Below the pieces are notes generated by a model. That model made no database searches. It worked only from the letters and a program-made list of their open reading frames with translations, and had not been told where the DNA came from. A program made the position numbers and the translations under genes. Shown here in pieces: positions 45,860 to 54,189 of a stretch of 64,000 bases of DNA. Origin of the DNA: Iodidimonas nitroreducens (GTDB taxonomy: Bacteria > Pseudomonadota > Alphaproteobacteria > Sphingomonadales > Rhodothalassiaceae); the NCBI RefSeq assembly GCF_008579165.1, contig NZ_BKCN01000015.1. The stretch is one strand, 5' to 3'. How positions within the stretch are numbered: the stretch's first letter is position 1; each line of letters begins with the position of its first letter.

Positions 45860-46453
45860 TTAATTCTCGGCCGTTGATGGTTGGATCAAGGCCTGCCGTT
45901 CTTCCTTGAGATAGCTATTAAGCCCGGCCACGGCCTGTTCCAGCCTTTGCAGGCTGCTCTCGAGATTTTGGCTTGGCACATCATCGCTATTATTTTGGCC
46001 GGCATAAAGGGTGACGCGGGCCGTATCGGTGGTGCGCCACAGGGCGGAAAGCCGGCTTTCCACTTGGCTCAAGCGTGAAAGCGCAAGTTGGGCCGTGCGA
46101 TAGCTCATGCCTTGTAATTGTGTATTCTCTTCAATCGTTAACGCTTGTTTGGCCTCTTCATATTGGCGGCGATTTTTGGCAGCGTCCTCGAGCAGGGCCT
46201 CAAGGCGGGTCGGCAGTTCAGCAAGCACGGCCTTGGCTTCAAGGGGGCTTTGGTTTTGGCTGAAAGGCGAAGGCGGTGGCATCGCAACGGCGGGCAGCAG
46301 GGTCACCTCGCTGGCGGGGGGATCCCCTGCTAGCGGTGGCCATGATCCCTCATTGGCAGAGCAGCCAGCCACAAAGAGCATGGCCATGAACGGGATGCTG
46401 CTTTTCGTGGTGCTTATATGTTTGAAGCTTTTGGCGATGGTTATGATGCGCAT
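45860..46453 (-). CDS. Hypothetical lipoprotein
   Basis: I do not recognise the family. The lipobox is MLFVAGC (Cys at about residue 31). After a Pro-rich linker the chain is mostly helical and coiled-coil-like (LPTRLEALLEDAAKNRRQYEEAKQAL and LESSLQRLEQAVAGLNSYLKEE). 197 residues. It converges on ptsN and probably forms a single-gene unit. Confidence 0.65.
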   Translation of the reverse strand: MRIITIAKSFKHISTTKSSIPFMAMLFVAGCSANEGSWPPLAGDPPASEVTLLPAVAMPPPSPFSQNQSPLEAKAVLAELPTRLEALLEDAAKNRRQYEEAKQALTIEENTQLQGMSYRTAQLALSRLSQVESRLSALWRTTDTARVTLYAGQNNSDDVPSQNLESSLQRLEQAVAGLNSYLKEERQALIQPSTAEN

Positions 46454-46603
46454 GCGGATATCCCCTGATGAAAAGCGGCCATATCCTTATCGTGCCACAG
46501 AACTGTGATTTCTGTGAATAAAGGGCTTGCCAGCCTTCATGGATGTTTATATGGTCCGCCACCTCACCGCAATGCTGTGCGGCTGAAAATTGATGATGAT
46601 CAC

Positions 46604-46680
46604 GCGCTCGTAGCTCAGCTGGATAGAGCACCAGACTACGAATCTGGGGGTCGGGAGTTCGAATCTCTCCGAGCGCGCCA
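46604..46680 (+). tRNA. tRNA-Arg (anticodon ACG)
   Basis: A 77-base cloverleaf with acceptor GCGCTCG/CGAGCGC, anticodon stem CCAGA/TCTGG around loop CTACGAA (anticodon ACG), T arm with GTTCGAATC, and encoded CCA. The hipBA module begins 65 bases downstream. Confidence 0.97.
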
Positions 46681-46745
46681 TTTTCCCCCTCCTATAAAAT
46701 AATTCCCTTGGCGCTTGTCAGCAGCTTTTGTTGGCATCGGCTTTT

Positions 46746-46817
46746 CATCCGCGCTTGCGGATAAAGTCATTTTATCATCGAACGCGGATATTGCCTTTTT
46801 ATCCGCGATCGCGTATA
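46746..46817 (+). promoter_or_regulatory. Three HipB-type operators at exact 27-bp spacing
   Basis: Three 18-base sites match the E. coli HipB operator TATCC-N8-GGATA: CATCC-N8-GGATA (46746-46763), TATCA-N8-GGATA (46773-46790) and TATCC-N8-GTATA (46800-46817). Start-to-start spacing is 27 bases each time. They flank and overlap the predicted promoter, as needed for autorepression by HipB/HipAB. Confidence 0.8.
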
Positions 46818-46819
46818 TT
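46791..46819 (+). promoter_or_regulatory. Predicted hipBA promoter
   Basis: TTGCCT (46791-46796), a 17-base spacer and TATATT (46814-46819) form a good sigma-70-type promoter. Operator 2 abuts the -35 and operator 3 covers the spacer and -10. The hipB ATG lies 19 bases beyond. Confidence 0.6.
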
Positions 46820-46837
46820 CAACGGTGGAGGAACACC

Positions 46838-47083
46838 ATGCCAATACGCGATCCCCAACAGCTCGGCGCAGCGCTTCAACGGGAGCGAAAGCGTCAGGGC
46901 CTGACCCAGACACAGCTCGCCGAAAAAGCCGGACTGCGCCAGCAGACGATTTCAGCCGTTGAGGGTGGCAAGCCGCGCTCCGAGCTTCAGGTTATCTTCG
47001 AGATCATGGCCGCCCTTGGCCTTGAGGTGGCGCTCAGTCCGCGCGACGGCAAAACCACGCCGAGCCTTGAGGACTTGTTCTGA
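46838..47083 (+). CDS. hipB: HipB-type antitoxin, XRE-family repressor
   Basis: 81-residue antitoxin and autorepressor. The Cro/CI HTH spans LGAALQRERKRQGLTQTQLAEKAGLRQQTISAVEGG (about residues 9-44), followed by the dimer-forming GLEVALSPR strand. ATG 46838 is chosen for its GGTGGAGGAA site; the upstream open frame to 46715 runs through the operators. Its stop shares one base with the hipA ATG. Codon and base use is more GC-rich and less host-like than the flanks. Confidence 0.93.
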   Translation: MPIRDPQQLGAALQRERKRQGLTQTQLAEKAGLRQQTISAVEGGKPRSELQVIFEIMAALGLEVALSPRDGKTTPSLEDLF

Positions 47084-48414
47084 TGGGCCGGAGGCGCAAA
47101 TCCGGCGTGCTCACTGTCGCGCTGAACGGGCGCGTTGTAGGCAGGCTTGCGCGCGCCGCCGATGGTGCGACGCGCTTCGGCTACGTCCAGGACTGGCTCG
47201 ATTGGGAGTATGCGATCCCGGTCTCCCGCTCCATGCCGCTGGTGGACCGCCCCTTTACCGGCCTCGCCGTTAGGGCGGTCTTCGACAATCTGCTTCCAGA
47301 CGATGATCGCATCCGGGCACGGATCGCGGCAAGAGTGGGCGCGGACGGGACAGATGCCTTCTCAATGCTCGCCGCGCTTGGCCGCGATTGCGTCGGCGCG
47401 CTTCAATTCCTGCCCGAAGACATGCCGCCTGCGCGGCCCGGCCCGCCGGAAGGCGAGCCCATAACCGCAGAGGCAATCGCCGAGCGCATTCGCTTGCTCA
47501 GCGTCGCGCCTCTTGGCATGCGTGGCGGCGATGATAGCTTTCGGGTTTCGCTGGCGGGCGCACAGGACAAAACCGCCCTTCTTTATCATGGGGGCAAGTG
47601 GATGGTGCCGACCGGCACCACCCCGACCACCCATATCCTGAAGCCCCAGATCGGGAGGGTCCAAACCCCCGATGGTGAGGTGGACCTCTCCGAAAGCGTG
47701 CAGAACGAGCATGTCTCTATGGCGCTTTGCCGTGCCCTTGGGCTGGCCGTGGCCCCGACTGAAATCCTTCAGCTTGACGATGATCTTCTTGTTCTCAGCA
47801 TTGAGCGCTTTGATCGCCGCCTTGACGGCAAAGGGCGTCTCCTGCGGCTTCCTCAGGAAGATCTATGTCAGGCGCTCGGCATCCTGCCGACCGGCAAATA
47901 TGAAAGCGACGGCGGCCCCGGCATCGAAAACTGCATCGCCCTCCTGAAATCGAGCGATCACCCGGACGCCGACCGGCGCGCGTTCATGAAGGCGCAGATC
48001 ATCTTTTGGCTGATCGGTGCGACCGACGGCCACGCGAAGAATTTTTCCCTGTTTCTGGGACCGCAGGGGCGCTTCAGGCTGACACCGCTCTACGACATTC
48101 TGTCCACCCAGTGGCAGCATGATCGCCGCCAGATACCCCGCAAGGCATTCCGGCTTGCCATGGCGATCGGCAACAAGCGCAGATACAAGGTGACGGAAAT
48201 TGCACCACGCCATTTTGCGCAGACCGCAAAGCGCGCAGGCTTCCCGCTCGACGTGTTGCATGAGGTGATGGGCGAGATCGTGAGCGCGCTGCCACGCGCC
48301 TCAGAAGCCCTGACAGCTCAACTGGACGCCCGCGTGCCAGCCGCCATGGCAGAGGCTATCATGACTGGCGCAAGCACGAGAGCGAAGCAGATCGAAGCGT
48401 ATTTGAATGGCTGA
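47083..48414 (+). CDS. hipA: HipA-type serine/threonine kinase toxin
   Basis: 443-residue toxin kinase; E. coli HipA inhibits growth by phosphorylating glutamyl-tRNA synthetase. Visible parts are an N-subdomain with VFDNLLPDDDRIR, a regulatory-Ser region RVSLAGAQDKTALL (Ser156, equivalent to the autophosphorylated Ser), the catalytic loop ATDGHAKN (Asp315, Asn320) and the metal-binding YDIL (Asp338). It is intact and apparently active. It is coupled to hipB by TGATG. The GC-rich codon use suggests transfer. Whether its target is GltX or another protein cannot be told. Confidence 0.94.
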   Translation: MGRRRKSGVLTVALNGRVVGRLARAADGATRFGYVQDWLDWEYAIPVSRSMPLVDRPFTGLAVRAVFDNLLPDDDRIRARIAARVGADGTDAFSMLAALGRDCVGALQFLPEDMPPARPGPPEGEPITAEAIAERIRLLSVAPLGMRGGDDSFRVSLAGAQDKTALLYHGGKWMVPTGTTPTTHILKPQIGRVQTPDGEVDLSESVQNEHVSMALCRALGLAVAPTEILQLDDDLLVLSIERFDRRLDGKGRLLRLPQEDLCQALGILPTGKYESDGGPGIENCIALLKSSDHPDADRRAFMKAQIIFWLIGATDGHAKNFSLFLGPQGRFRLTPLYDILSTQWQHDRRQIPRKAFRLAMAIGNKRRYKVTEIAPRHFAQTAKRAGFPLDVLHEVMGEIVSALPRASEALTAQLDARVPAAMAEAIMTGASTRAKQIEAYLNG

Positions 48415-48529
48415 TACCAGCCATGCTCGTTGTATGAGGTTGGTGTGATGCCTGAACAAAGCGGCGGTGATACCGTTTCCATGGCAGTGGCTTTTACGCA
48501 TGGCTCATAAGCTCTCCGCCATGTGAACG
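48415..48529. other. Spacer downstream of hipA
   Basis: No gene or strong terminator seen. It is the right-hand boundary of the hipBA module. Confidence 0.35.
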
Positions 48530-48778
48530 CTAGGGCTGCGACCCAAGGAGAGTATGGAGCGATTGCCGTTCATCGGTCGTCAACTGCTCATTCCGTTCGA
48601 GATACCAGAGCACCGAATTTCCCATGCTATCCACCGCCCCGCTATCGGCACCCGCTTCCAACAACAATTCGTTCATATTTTCTAGCCGTTTGTCTTCAGT
48701 GTGTCGGAACCCGCCCTGTGGATCGCATGCTCCAACCGTAACCAGAGCTGGCACACCCGCCCCCGGAGAAAGAGGCAT
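48530..48778 (-). CDS. Short ankyrin-like ORF
   Basis: An 82-codon frame 13 bases downstream of the AraC-type gene, in the same direction. Residues about 34-62 read MNELLLEAGADSGAVDSMGNSVLWYLERN, an ankyrin-repeat pattern, followed by LTTDERQSLHTLL. It could be the surviving 3' part of a longer ankyrin protein or a real small gene. No good ribosome-binding site is seen before its ATG. Confidence 0.35.
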   Translation of the reverse strand: MPLSPGAGVPALVTVGACDPQGGFRHTEDKRLENMNELLLEAGADSGAVDSMGNSVLWYLERNEQLTTDERQSLHTLLGSQP

Positions 48779-48791
48779 TTTGATCTCGCGC

Positions 48792-49841
48792 TCATCCTTG
48801 CTTATATTGCGCGGGGGTAAGGCCATTTTGCGCCTTGAAAGCACGTGTGAAGCTGCGAAAATCTGCGTAATCCAGTAAGTCTGCGATCTCGGCAAGATCA
48901 TAACCCTGCCGCAGCAGGATTTTTGCCCTGTCATTGAGCGCCCGCTGTTTCAGGCCGCGAAAATCCACACCCTCATCCGCAAGTCTGCGGCGCAGGGTTG
49001 CAACGCTCATTCCCAGCGCACGCGCGATCAGGGATTGCTCGCTGATGCCATGTTCAAATTGTGCGCAAACCCGGTCGGCTATCGACATCCGCGTCGGCTG
49101 TTTCGGGCCACGCGCTTCGATCAGATCGACGATCTTGCGATAGACGGCATTTTCCGCAGGCAATCCGGTCGGACTGCCCGTCACAGATAGGCTGGCAGCA
49201 GAAACATCATAGCTCAGGGCATAGGTGCGCGCGTTCCATCGGATCGGAACACCAAGAAATTCCAGATGCGCTCGGTGCCCCTCGGGGCGTGGACGCCGCG
49301 TCCAGACCTTGCGCAGCTTGCCGTCCAACGCGTCGCCAGCGAGCAGCATGAGCGTGCAGTGCAGGAAAACCAGCACGCATTCCAGAAAGATATGGATATA
49401 GCCCTGTTCATCCTGCCGCATATAGGGAAAGCCGCGATCATCGATCAGATAGGTGATGCTGTCGGCATCTTCGCGCACGCCATTATAATGGCCGCCATGC
49501 AGCATGTTATAGGCCTGTGCCACTCGCTTCATCGCGGCGCGCAGTTCACCTTCGCCTGCCGCGCCCGACCAGACGAAATGCGTTGATCCCGGCATCAGCG
49601 AGCGCTGCGACAGCCTGCAGGTTTCGTCCCCGATTTCCAGCGATACCTGTTCCAGAACACGGAAATAATCAGCCAGATTGATCTCGTCTTCTGGCCCGGC
49701 ATGCTCCAGATTTTGGGGCAGGCCCAGATCACGCATGATCCGCGCGACAATATCGCCCGATGCCGCTGTCATGATAGAGAGCGATTTCAGCGTCATGATC
49801 GGCACGGCATAACCACCGTCGAAGCCTAAGGTTCGGGCCAT
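48792..49841 (-). CDS. AraC-family transcriptional regulator
   Basis: 349 residues. The N-terminal arabinose-binding-regulator-type domain (OruR/ArgR-like group) begins MARTLGFDGGYAVPIMTLKSL. The C-terminal double HTH spans about the last 100 residues (LIARALGMSVATLRRRLADEG and LAEIADLLDYADFRSFTRAFKAQNGLTPAQY). ATG 49841 is preceded by AGGGAGGA; the open frame continues upstream to 50075, through the promoter. It is divergent from the adjacent TonB receptor and is its likely regulator. Confidence 0.9.
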   Translation of the reverse strand: MARTLGFDGGYAVPIMTLKSLSIMTAASGDIVARIMRDLGLPQNLEHAGPEDEINLADYFRVLEQVSLEIGDETCRLSQRSLMPGSTHFVWSGAAGEGELRAAMKRVAQAYNMLHGGHYNGVREDADSITYLIDDRGFPYMRQDEQGYIHIFLECVLVFLHCTLMLLAGDALDGKLRKVWTRRPRPEGHRAHLEFLGVPIRWNARTYALSYDVSAASLSVTGSPTGLPAENAVYRKIVDLIEARGPKQPTRMSIADRVCAQFEHGISEQSLIARALGMSVATLRRRLADEGVDFRGLKQRALNDRAKILLRQGYDLAEIADLLDYADFRSFTRAFKAQNGLTPAQYKQG

Positions 49842-50001
49842 CTGATCCTCCCTTGCTGACGTAGTTTCGACGACATGAGCGAAATTGTACACCCTGTTTG
49901 ATCCGGGCTGTCCTCGTCGCCGCCATATCCACCGGTTTATGATGTGTTTAATCACAGACGACCCTTCCGAGGGTCGCGCACATGAATGAGGGGAGGATGA
50001 T
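49842..50001. promoter_or_regulatory. Divergent araC/TonB-receptor control region with a 5' hairpin
   Basis: This 160-base region between the two starts contains a perfect 7-bp stem CGACCCT/AGGGTCG with a TCCG tetraloop at 49959-49976, some 25 bases ahead of the receptor ATG and just upstream of its GAGGGGAGGA site. It may be an operator half-site pair or a leader structure. Confidence 0.45.
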
Positions 50002-52320
50002 ATGAGATGCAGCCCGGCGCAAGGCCATCTGGGCCACTGTGTTTTATCCGTGACGGGGTTGGCCTGCGCTGCCATTGCGCTTTTCCCGGTGATGGCTCAG
50101 GCGCAGGAGCAGGCGCAGGCGCAGGCGCAGGCGGATTTTTCTGCGCGGCAGCCGGTTCTTGAGGAAATCATTGTCACAGCACGGCGGCGGTCGGAAACGC
50201 TGCAGGAAGTGCCCGGGGCGGTTTCTGCTTTTTCGGAAAATCTGATCGGAAATTTGCAGGCTGATGATCTTAGCGGTCTGCAATATGCCGTGCCCAATCT
50301 GTATCTGGAAGAAGGCGATGCATCGAATGCCGTTATCTTTCTGCGCGGTGTGGGGCAGAATGATTCCCTTGCCTTCGTCGAATCGGGTGTCGCCGTTTAT
50401 GTGGATGATGTGTTCATTTCCCGAACGCAGGCCGCTTTCCTGGATTTGTTCGATGTGGAACGGGTGGAGGTTTTGCGTGGCCCCCAGGGCACGCTTTATG
50501 GCCGCAATTCGCCCGGTGGCGCCATCAAGTTCATCTCTAGCGCCCCGCCAGATGCTTTTGAGGCGGATTTCGAGATTGGCGGCGGCCGTTTCGAATTTCT
50601 GACCCTGAAGGGACGGGTTGGCGGCCCTATCATCAAGGACAAGCTGCATGCCAAGCTGGCGGTTGCACTGACCAATCATGATGGCATCAACCGCAACAGT
50701 TTTACCGGAAAACGTGATGGTGATACCGAATCCCTTGCCTGGCGCGGGGCGCTGACCTTCACGCCTAATGATGACCTGACCGTGACCCTGACGGCCGATG
50801 GCAAGCTGGATCGCCCCGATACATCGAAAAGCCCCATCCGCGAAACGCCGTTGCTGGCCTTTCCAGATGCCTTCAATGCACCGAGCGAAGGGGTGATTCT
50901 GCCGCCGAATGATGATCCCTTCGTGGTTGAGACCAATGCCAATGGGTTGAATGATCTGACCAGCTTTGGCTTTACCTTGAAAGCCGACTGGCAGATTTCC
51001 GAAAGCTGGTCTTTAGAATCGATTTCGGCTTATCGGGACATGGATTTCGATCTGGTGCTGGATACCGATGGCTCGCCCCTGCCGGTGCTGGATGTGTCAT
51101 TGTTTCAAGATCAGTGGCAGGTCAGTCAGGAGTTTCGGGCCAGCTATGATAATGGCAGGGGCTTTACCTTCACCGGCGGCGTTTTTTACTTCCATGATTC
51201 TGATCTCACCTTGTCGGGCTTTGATGCGCAGGCAGGGGCGCTGCCGGCTTTCGGATTGCCGCTGGCCCTGTTTGCCCCCAATAGCCAGCTCGCCGATACC
51301 GATCAGCGGACCGATTCCATCGCCGTATTTGGCCATTCCACCATCGATCTGAGCGACAGCCTCAGTTTGGAACTGGGATTGCGCTATACCTATGATGAAA
51401 AAAGCTCCCGCAGACGGTTCGAGCTGTTTGCGCCCGATATTCGGGTGGCGCAGGATTTTCCGCCTTTCCTTGCAGGCGTTGGTACGCCGCTCAACACCAT
51501 TTCGGGCAAGGAGGATTGGGATGCGCTGACACCGAAGATCGCCTTGTCCTATGCGCCAAGGGATGGGCTGCTTACTTACGCTTCAGTTTCACGCGGCTTC
51601 AAAAGCGGTGGATTTGACGGGCGGGGTTCCACGGAATTTGAATTTCAGCCTTTCTCCCCGGAAAAGGTTTGGACCTTCGAGGGGGGTGTGAAATCAAGCT
51701 GGCTGGAAAATCGGCTGGCTATGAACGCCACCTATTTTTACAGCCGTTATCGCGATTTGCAGGTCACGTCTTTCGGGCGGGATGCCGAGACCGGCTTTTT
51801 CCAGAGTCTGTTCAGCAACGCAGCCGCAGCTCGTATTCAGGGCGTGGAGTTTGAGCTTGCAGCTCGGCCCTTGGATCGGCTTTCCATCAATGCCACGGTT
51901 GGCTTTCTGGATGCCGAATATAAAGAGTTCATCACATTGGTGAATGGTGTGCCGGAAGATGTCAGTGATCGTGACCTGATCAACTCACCGAAATGGAATG
52001 CCAGTTTGGGGGCAACATGGGAACAGCCGGTTGGCAATGGCCTGCTCGGCGTTTTTCATCTGGATGCCGCCTATCGCGGTGATGTGGCTAATGAAATCAC
52101 CGATTCACCGACGCTGCGTCAGGACGAATATATTCTGCTCAATGCCTTTATTTCGGTGAAAACCGATGACGACAGATGGGAACTGCGCGCGGGCGGCAAG
52201 AATATCACCGGTCGGGAAATCCGCGTGCAGGGCTTTAATCTGGCGGAATTTCCGGGCGTGGAAACAGCATTTTTCAGCAATCGCCGGAGCTGGGATCTGC
52301 GGCTGTTTTATCACTTTTAG
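50002..52320 (+). CDS. TonB-dependent outer-membrane receptor (siderophore/xenobiotic type)
   Basis: 772-residue receptor. The signal peptide ends at VMAQAQ; immediately after it a Gln-Ala dipeptide repeat (6-base DNA repeat) precedes the TonB box EEIIVTARRR. The plug shows QEVPGAVSAFSENLI and ERVEVLRGPQGTLYGRNSPGGAI, and the barrel ends LRLFYHF with a terminal Phe. It is followed ten bases later by an esterase gene in the same direction. The AraC regulator is divergent. Confidence 0.93.
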   Translation: MRCSPAQGHLGHCVLSVTGLACAAIALFPVMAQAQEQAQAQAQADFSARQPVLEEIIVTARRRSETLQEVPGAVSAFSENLIGNLQADDLSGLQYAVPNLYLEEGDASNAVIFLRGVGQNDSLAFVESGVAVYVDDVFISRTQAAFLDLFDVERVEVLRGPQGTLYGRNSPGGAIKFISSAPPDAFEADFEIGGGRFEFLTLKGRVGGPIIKDKLHAKLAVALTNHDGINRNSFTGKRDGDTESLAWRGALTFTPNDDLTVTLTADGKLDRPDTSKSPIRETPLLAFPDAFNAPSEGVILPPNDDPFVVETNANGLNDLTSFGFTLKADWQISESWSLESISAYRDMDFDLVLDTDGSPLPVLDVSLFQDQWQVSQEFRASYDNGRGFTFTGGVFYFHDSDLTLSGFDAQAGALPAFGLPLALFAPNSQLADTDQRTDSIAVFGHSTIDLSDSLSLELGLRYTYDEKSSRRRFELFAPDIRVAQDFPPFLAGVGTPLNTISGKEDWDALTPKIALSYAPRDGLLTYASVSRGFKSGGFDGRGSTEFEFQPFSPEKVWTFEGGVKSSWLENRLAMNATYFYSRYRDLQVTSFGRDAETGFFQSLFSNAAAARIQGVEFELAARPLDRLSINATVGFLDAEYKEFITLVNGVPEDVSDRDLINSPKWNASLGATWEQPVGNGLLGVFHLDAAYRGDVANEITDSPTLRQDEYILLNAFISVKTDDDRWELRAGGKNITGREIRVQGFNLAEFPGVETAFFSNRRSWDLRLFYHF

Positions 52321-52330
52321 GGGCCAATAG

Positions 52331-53302
52331 ATGACTTTGGATGATGATGCCGCGGCTTTTTTGCGGGAAATGAACGCGGCAGCGGCGGATGGGCCGAGCT
52401 TTGCCGAGCTTGGTATCGTGGCCGCGCGCGAGATGAGCCATGCTTTGTTTACCGGTTTGGTGTCGTCCAGGGTGCCAGCCTGTCAGAGTGAGGATCTGTC
52501 CCTGATGGGGCGCGATGGGCCGATCGGCGCCCGCTTTTATCGGCCTGCCGGTCCTGTGGCAACCGAGCGGGCGATTCCACTCGTCGTGTTTTTTCATGGT
52601 GGCGGCTGGGCGATGGGTGATCTTGACAGCTATCATGAACTGGCTGGTGATCTGTGCGACCGCAGCGGCGTTGCGCTGCTTTCGGTGGATTATCGCCTTG
52701 CGCCGGAGCACCCTTTTCCCGCCGGGCTTCATGATTGTATCGATAGCCTGCGTTGGGTGGTGCGCCATGCATCAATGCTTGGTATCGACCCGGCCCGGCT
52801 TGGGGTGATGGGCGATAGCGCCGGTGGCAATCTTGCCGCTGTGGTGGCGCATCGGCTGCATGGCGGTGGCGAATTGGCGCTCAGGGCGCAATATCTGATC
52901 TATCCAATGCTGGATATCAGCCGCCCGCATGAGGCCTATCCATCGCGCATGGATTGGGGCGGCGGCGGCTATCTTCTGGATCGGGATGCCATCGATACCA
53001 CAGCGGATTGGTATGTGCCCGATGCCACCATCAACCGCGCCGATCCGGCTCTTTCTCCCCTTTTTATCGAGGATGTTTCTGTTCTTCCGCCCACTTTTCT
53101 GATCGCTGCCGGGCATGATCCTTTGCGTTCCGAGAATGAAATTTTCGTCGCGCGCCTCAAACATGCCGGGGTGAAGACCCATGATCGCTGCTTTGAGGGG
53201 GCGATCCATGCCTTCCTGTCCTTCCATCAATTCAGGGCGGCCCAAGCTGCCCGTAACTGGCTGGGAGCGGCGATGGCGCACTTGATCGATGATGAATTTT
53301 AG
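52331..53302 (+). CDS. Alpha/beta-hydrolase, hormone-sensitive-lipase family esterase
   Basis: 323 residues. The oxyanion motif is FFHGGGWAMGD, the nucleophile elbow GDSAGGNLAA, the acid likely the Asp of AGHDPLRSEN, and the base the His of GAIHAFLSF. It is a class IV carboxylesterase. Its tight spacing after the TonB receptor suggests that it hydrolyses an ester imported by that receptor; the substrate is not identifiable. Confidence 0.9.
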   Translation: MTLDDDAAAFLREMNAAAADGPSFAELGIVAAREMSHALFTGLVSSRVPACQSEDLSLMGRDGPIGARFYRPAGPVATERAIPLVVFFHGGGWAMGDLDSYHELAGDLCDRSGVALLSVDYRLAPEHPFPAGLHDCIDSLRWVVRHASMLGIDPARLGVMGDSAGGNLAAVVAHRLHGGGELALRAQYLIYPMLDISRPHEAYPSRMDWGGGGYLLDRDAIDTTADWYVPDATINRADPALSPLFIEDVSVLPPTFLIAAGHDPLRSENEIFVARLKHAGVKTHDRCFEGAIHAFLSFHQFRAAQAARNWLGAAMAHLIDDEF

Positions 53303-53304
53303 GT

Positions 53305-54189
53305 TCAGCCGGTTGCGCCTGTCAGCCCGCGGGCATTGTGGATCAGGTGATCATCGATGAAGCTGGCGATGAAATAATAGCTGTGATCATAGCCATCCAG
53401 CCGGCGCAAGGTCAGCGCCTGGCCTGCCTCGGCACAGGCCTGCTCGAACAGATGAGGCTGTAACTGGCTGTCGAGAAAATCATCGGCCAGCCCTTGATCG
53501 ATCAGAATATGGGCCGTGCTTTTATAGGTGCCCACAAGGGCGCAGGCATCATAAGCGCGCCATTTCTCGCGATCCGCCCCCAGATAGGCGGTGAACGCCT
53601 TTTCCCCCCATGGCACCATGGTGGGAGCGACGATGGGGGCAAAGGCAGAGACGGTTTTGAACAGATCAGGATGCCGGAAATGCAGCACCAGCGCCCCATG
53701 CCCGCCCATGGAATGCCCCGCAATGCCCATTTTTCCGCTGCCTTCCTGCGCTGAACCCAGCCCCAGTTCTTGCGCCAGCAAAGCCGGTAATTCCCGGGCG
53801 ATATAGTGCTCCATCCGATAATGCTGGTCCCACGGCTTTTGGGTGGCATCCACATAAAAGCCCGCGCCCAAGCCCAGATCATAAGCGGCATCGGGCGCAT
53901 CGGGCACAGCATCGCCGCGCGGGCTGGTATCGGGGGCCACAAGGATCATGCCCAATTCGGCCGCCTTGCGCTGCGCCCCGGCTTTGGTGATGAAATTCTG
54001 CTCAGTGCAGGTCAGCCCCGAAAGCCAGATCAGGATCGGGGCGGTGGCGGCATCCACATCGGGCGGCACATAAAGGCCAAAGCGCATCTCGGTCCGGCAG
54101 GCCTCGCTTTCATGGAGATAAATGCGCTGATGGCCTTCAAACATCTTGTGATCGGAGAGAATCTGCATGTCAGCCTTACCCTTTGGCAT
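53305..54189 (-). CDS. fghA: S-formylglutathione hydrolase
   Basis: Second step of glutathione-dependent formaldehyde oxidation: S-formylglutathione to formate and glutathione. Catalytic elements are WLSGLTCTEQNF, the nucleophile in GHSMGGHGAL and the His in GYDHSYYF. The ATG at 54189 overlaps the adhC stop (TGATG). An ATG at 54168 (MQILSDHKMFEGHQ) matches the family start better and has AAGG upstream. About 295 or 288 residues. Confidence 0.92.
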   Translation of the reverse strand: MPKGKADMQILSDHKMFEGHQRIYLHESEACRTEMRFGLYVPPDVDAATAPILIWLSGLTCTEQNFITKAGAQRKAAELGMILVAPDTSPRGDAVPDAPDAAYDLGLGAGFYVDATQKPWDQHYRMEHYIARELPALLAQELGLGSAQEGSGKMGIAGHSMGGHGALVLHFRHPDLFKTVSAFAPIVAPTMVPWGEKAFTAYLGADREKWRAYDACALVGTYKSTAHILIDQGLADDFLDSQLQPHLFEQACAEAGQALTLRRLDGYDHSYYFIASFIDDHLIHNARGLTGATG

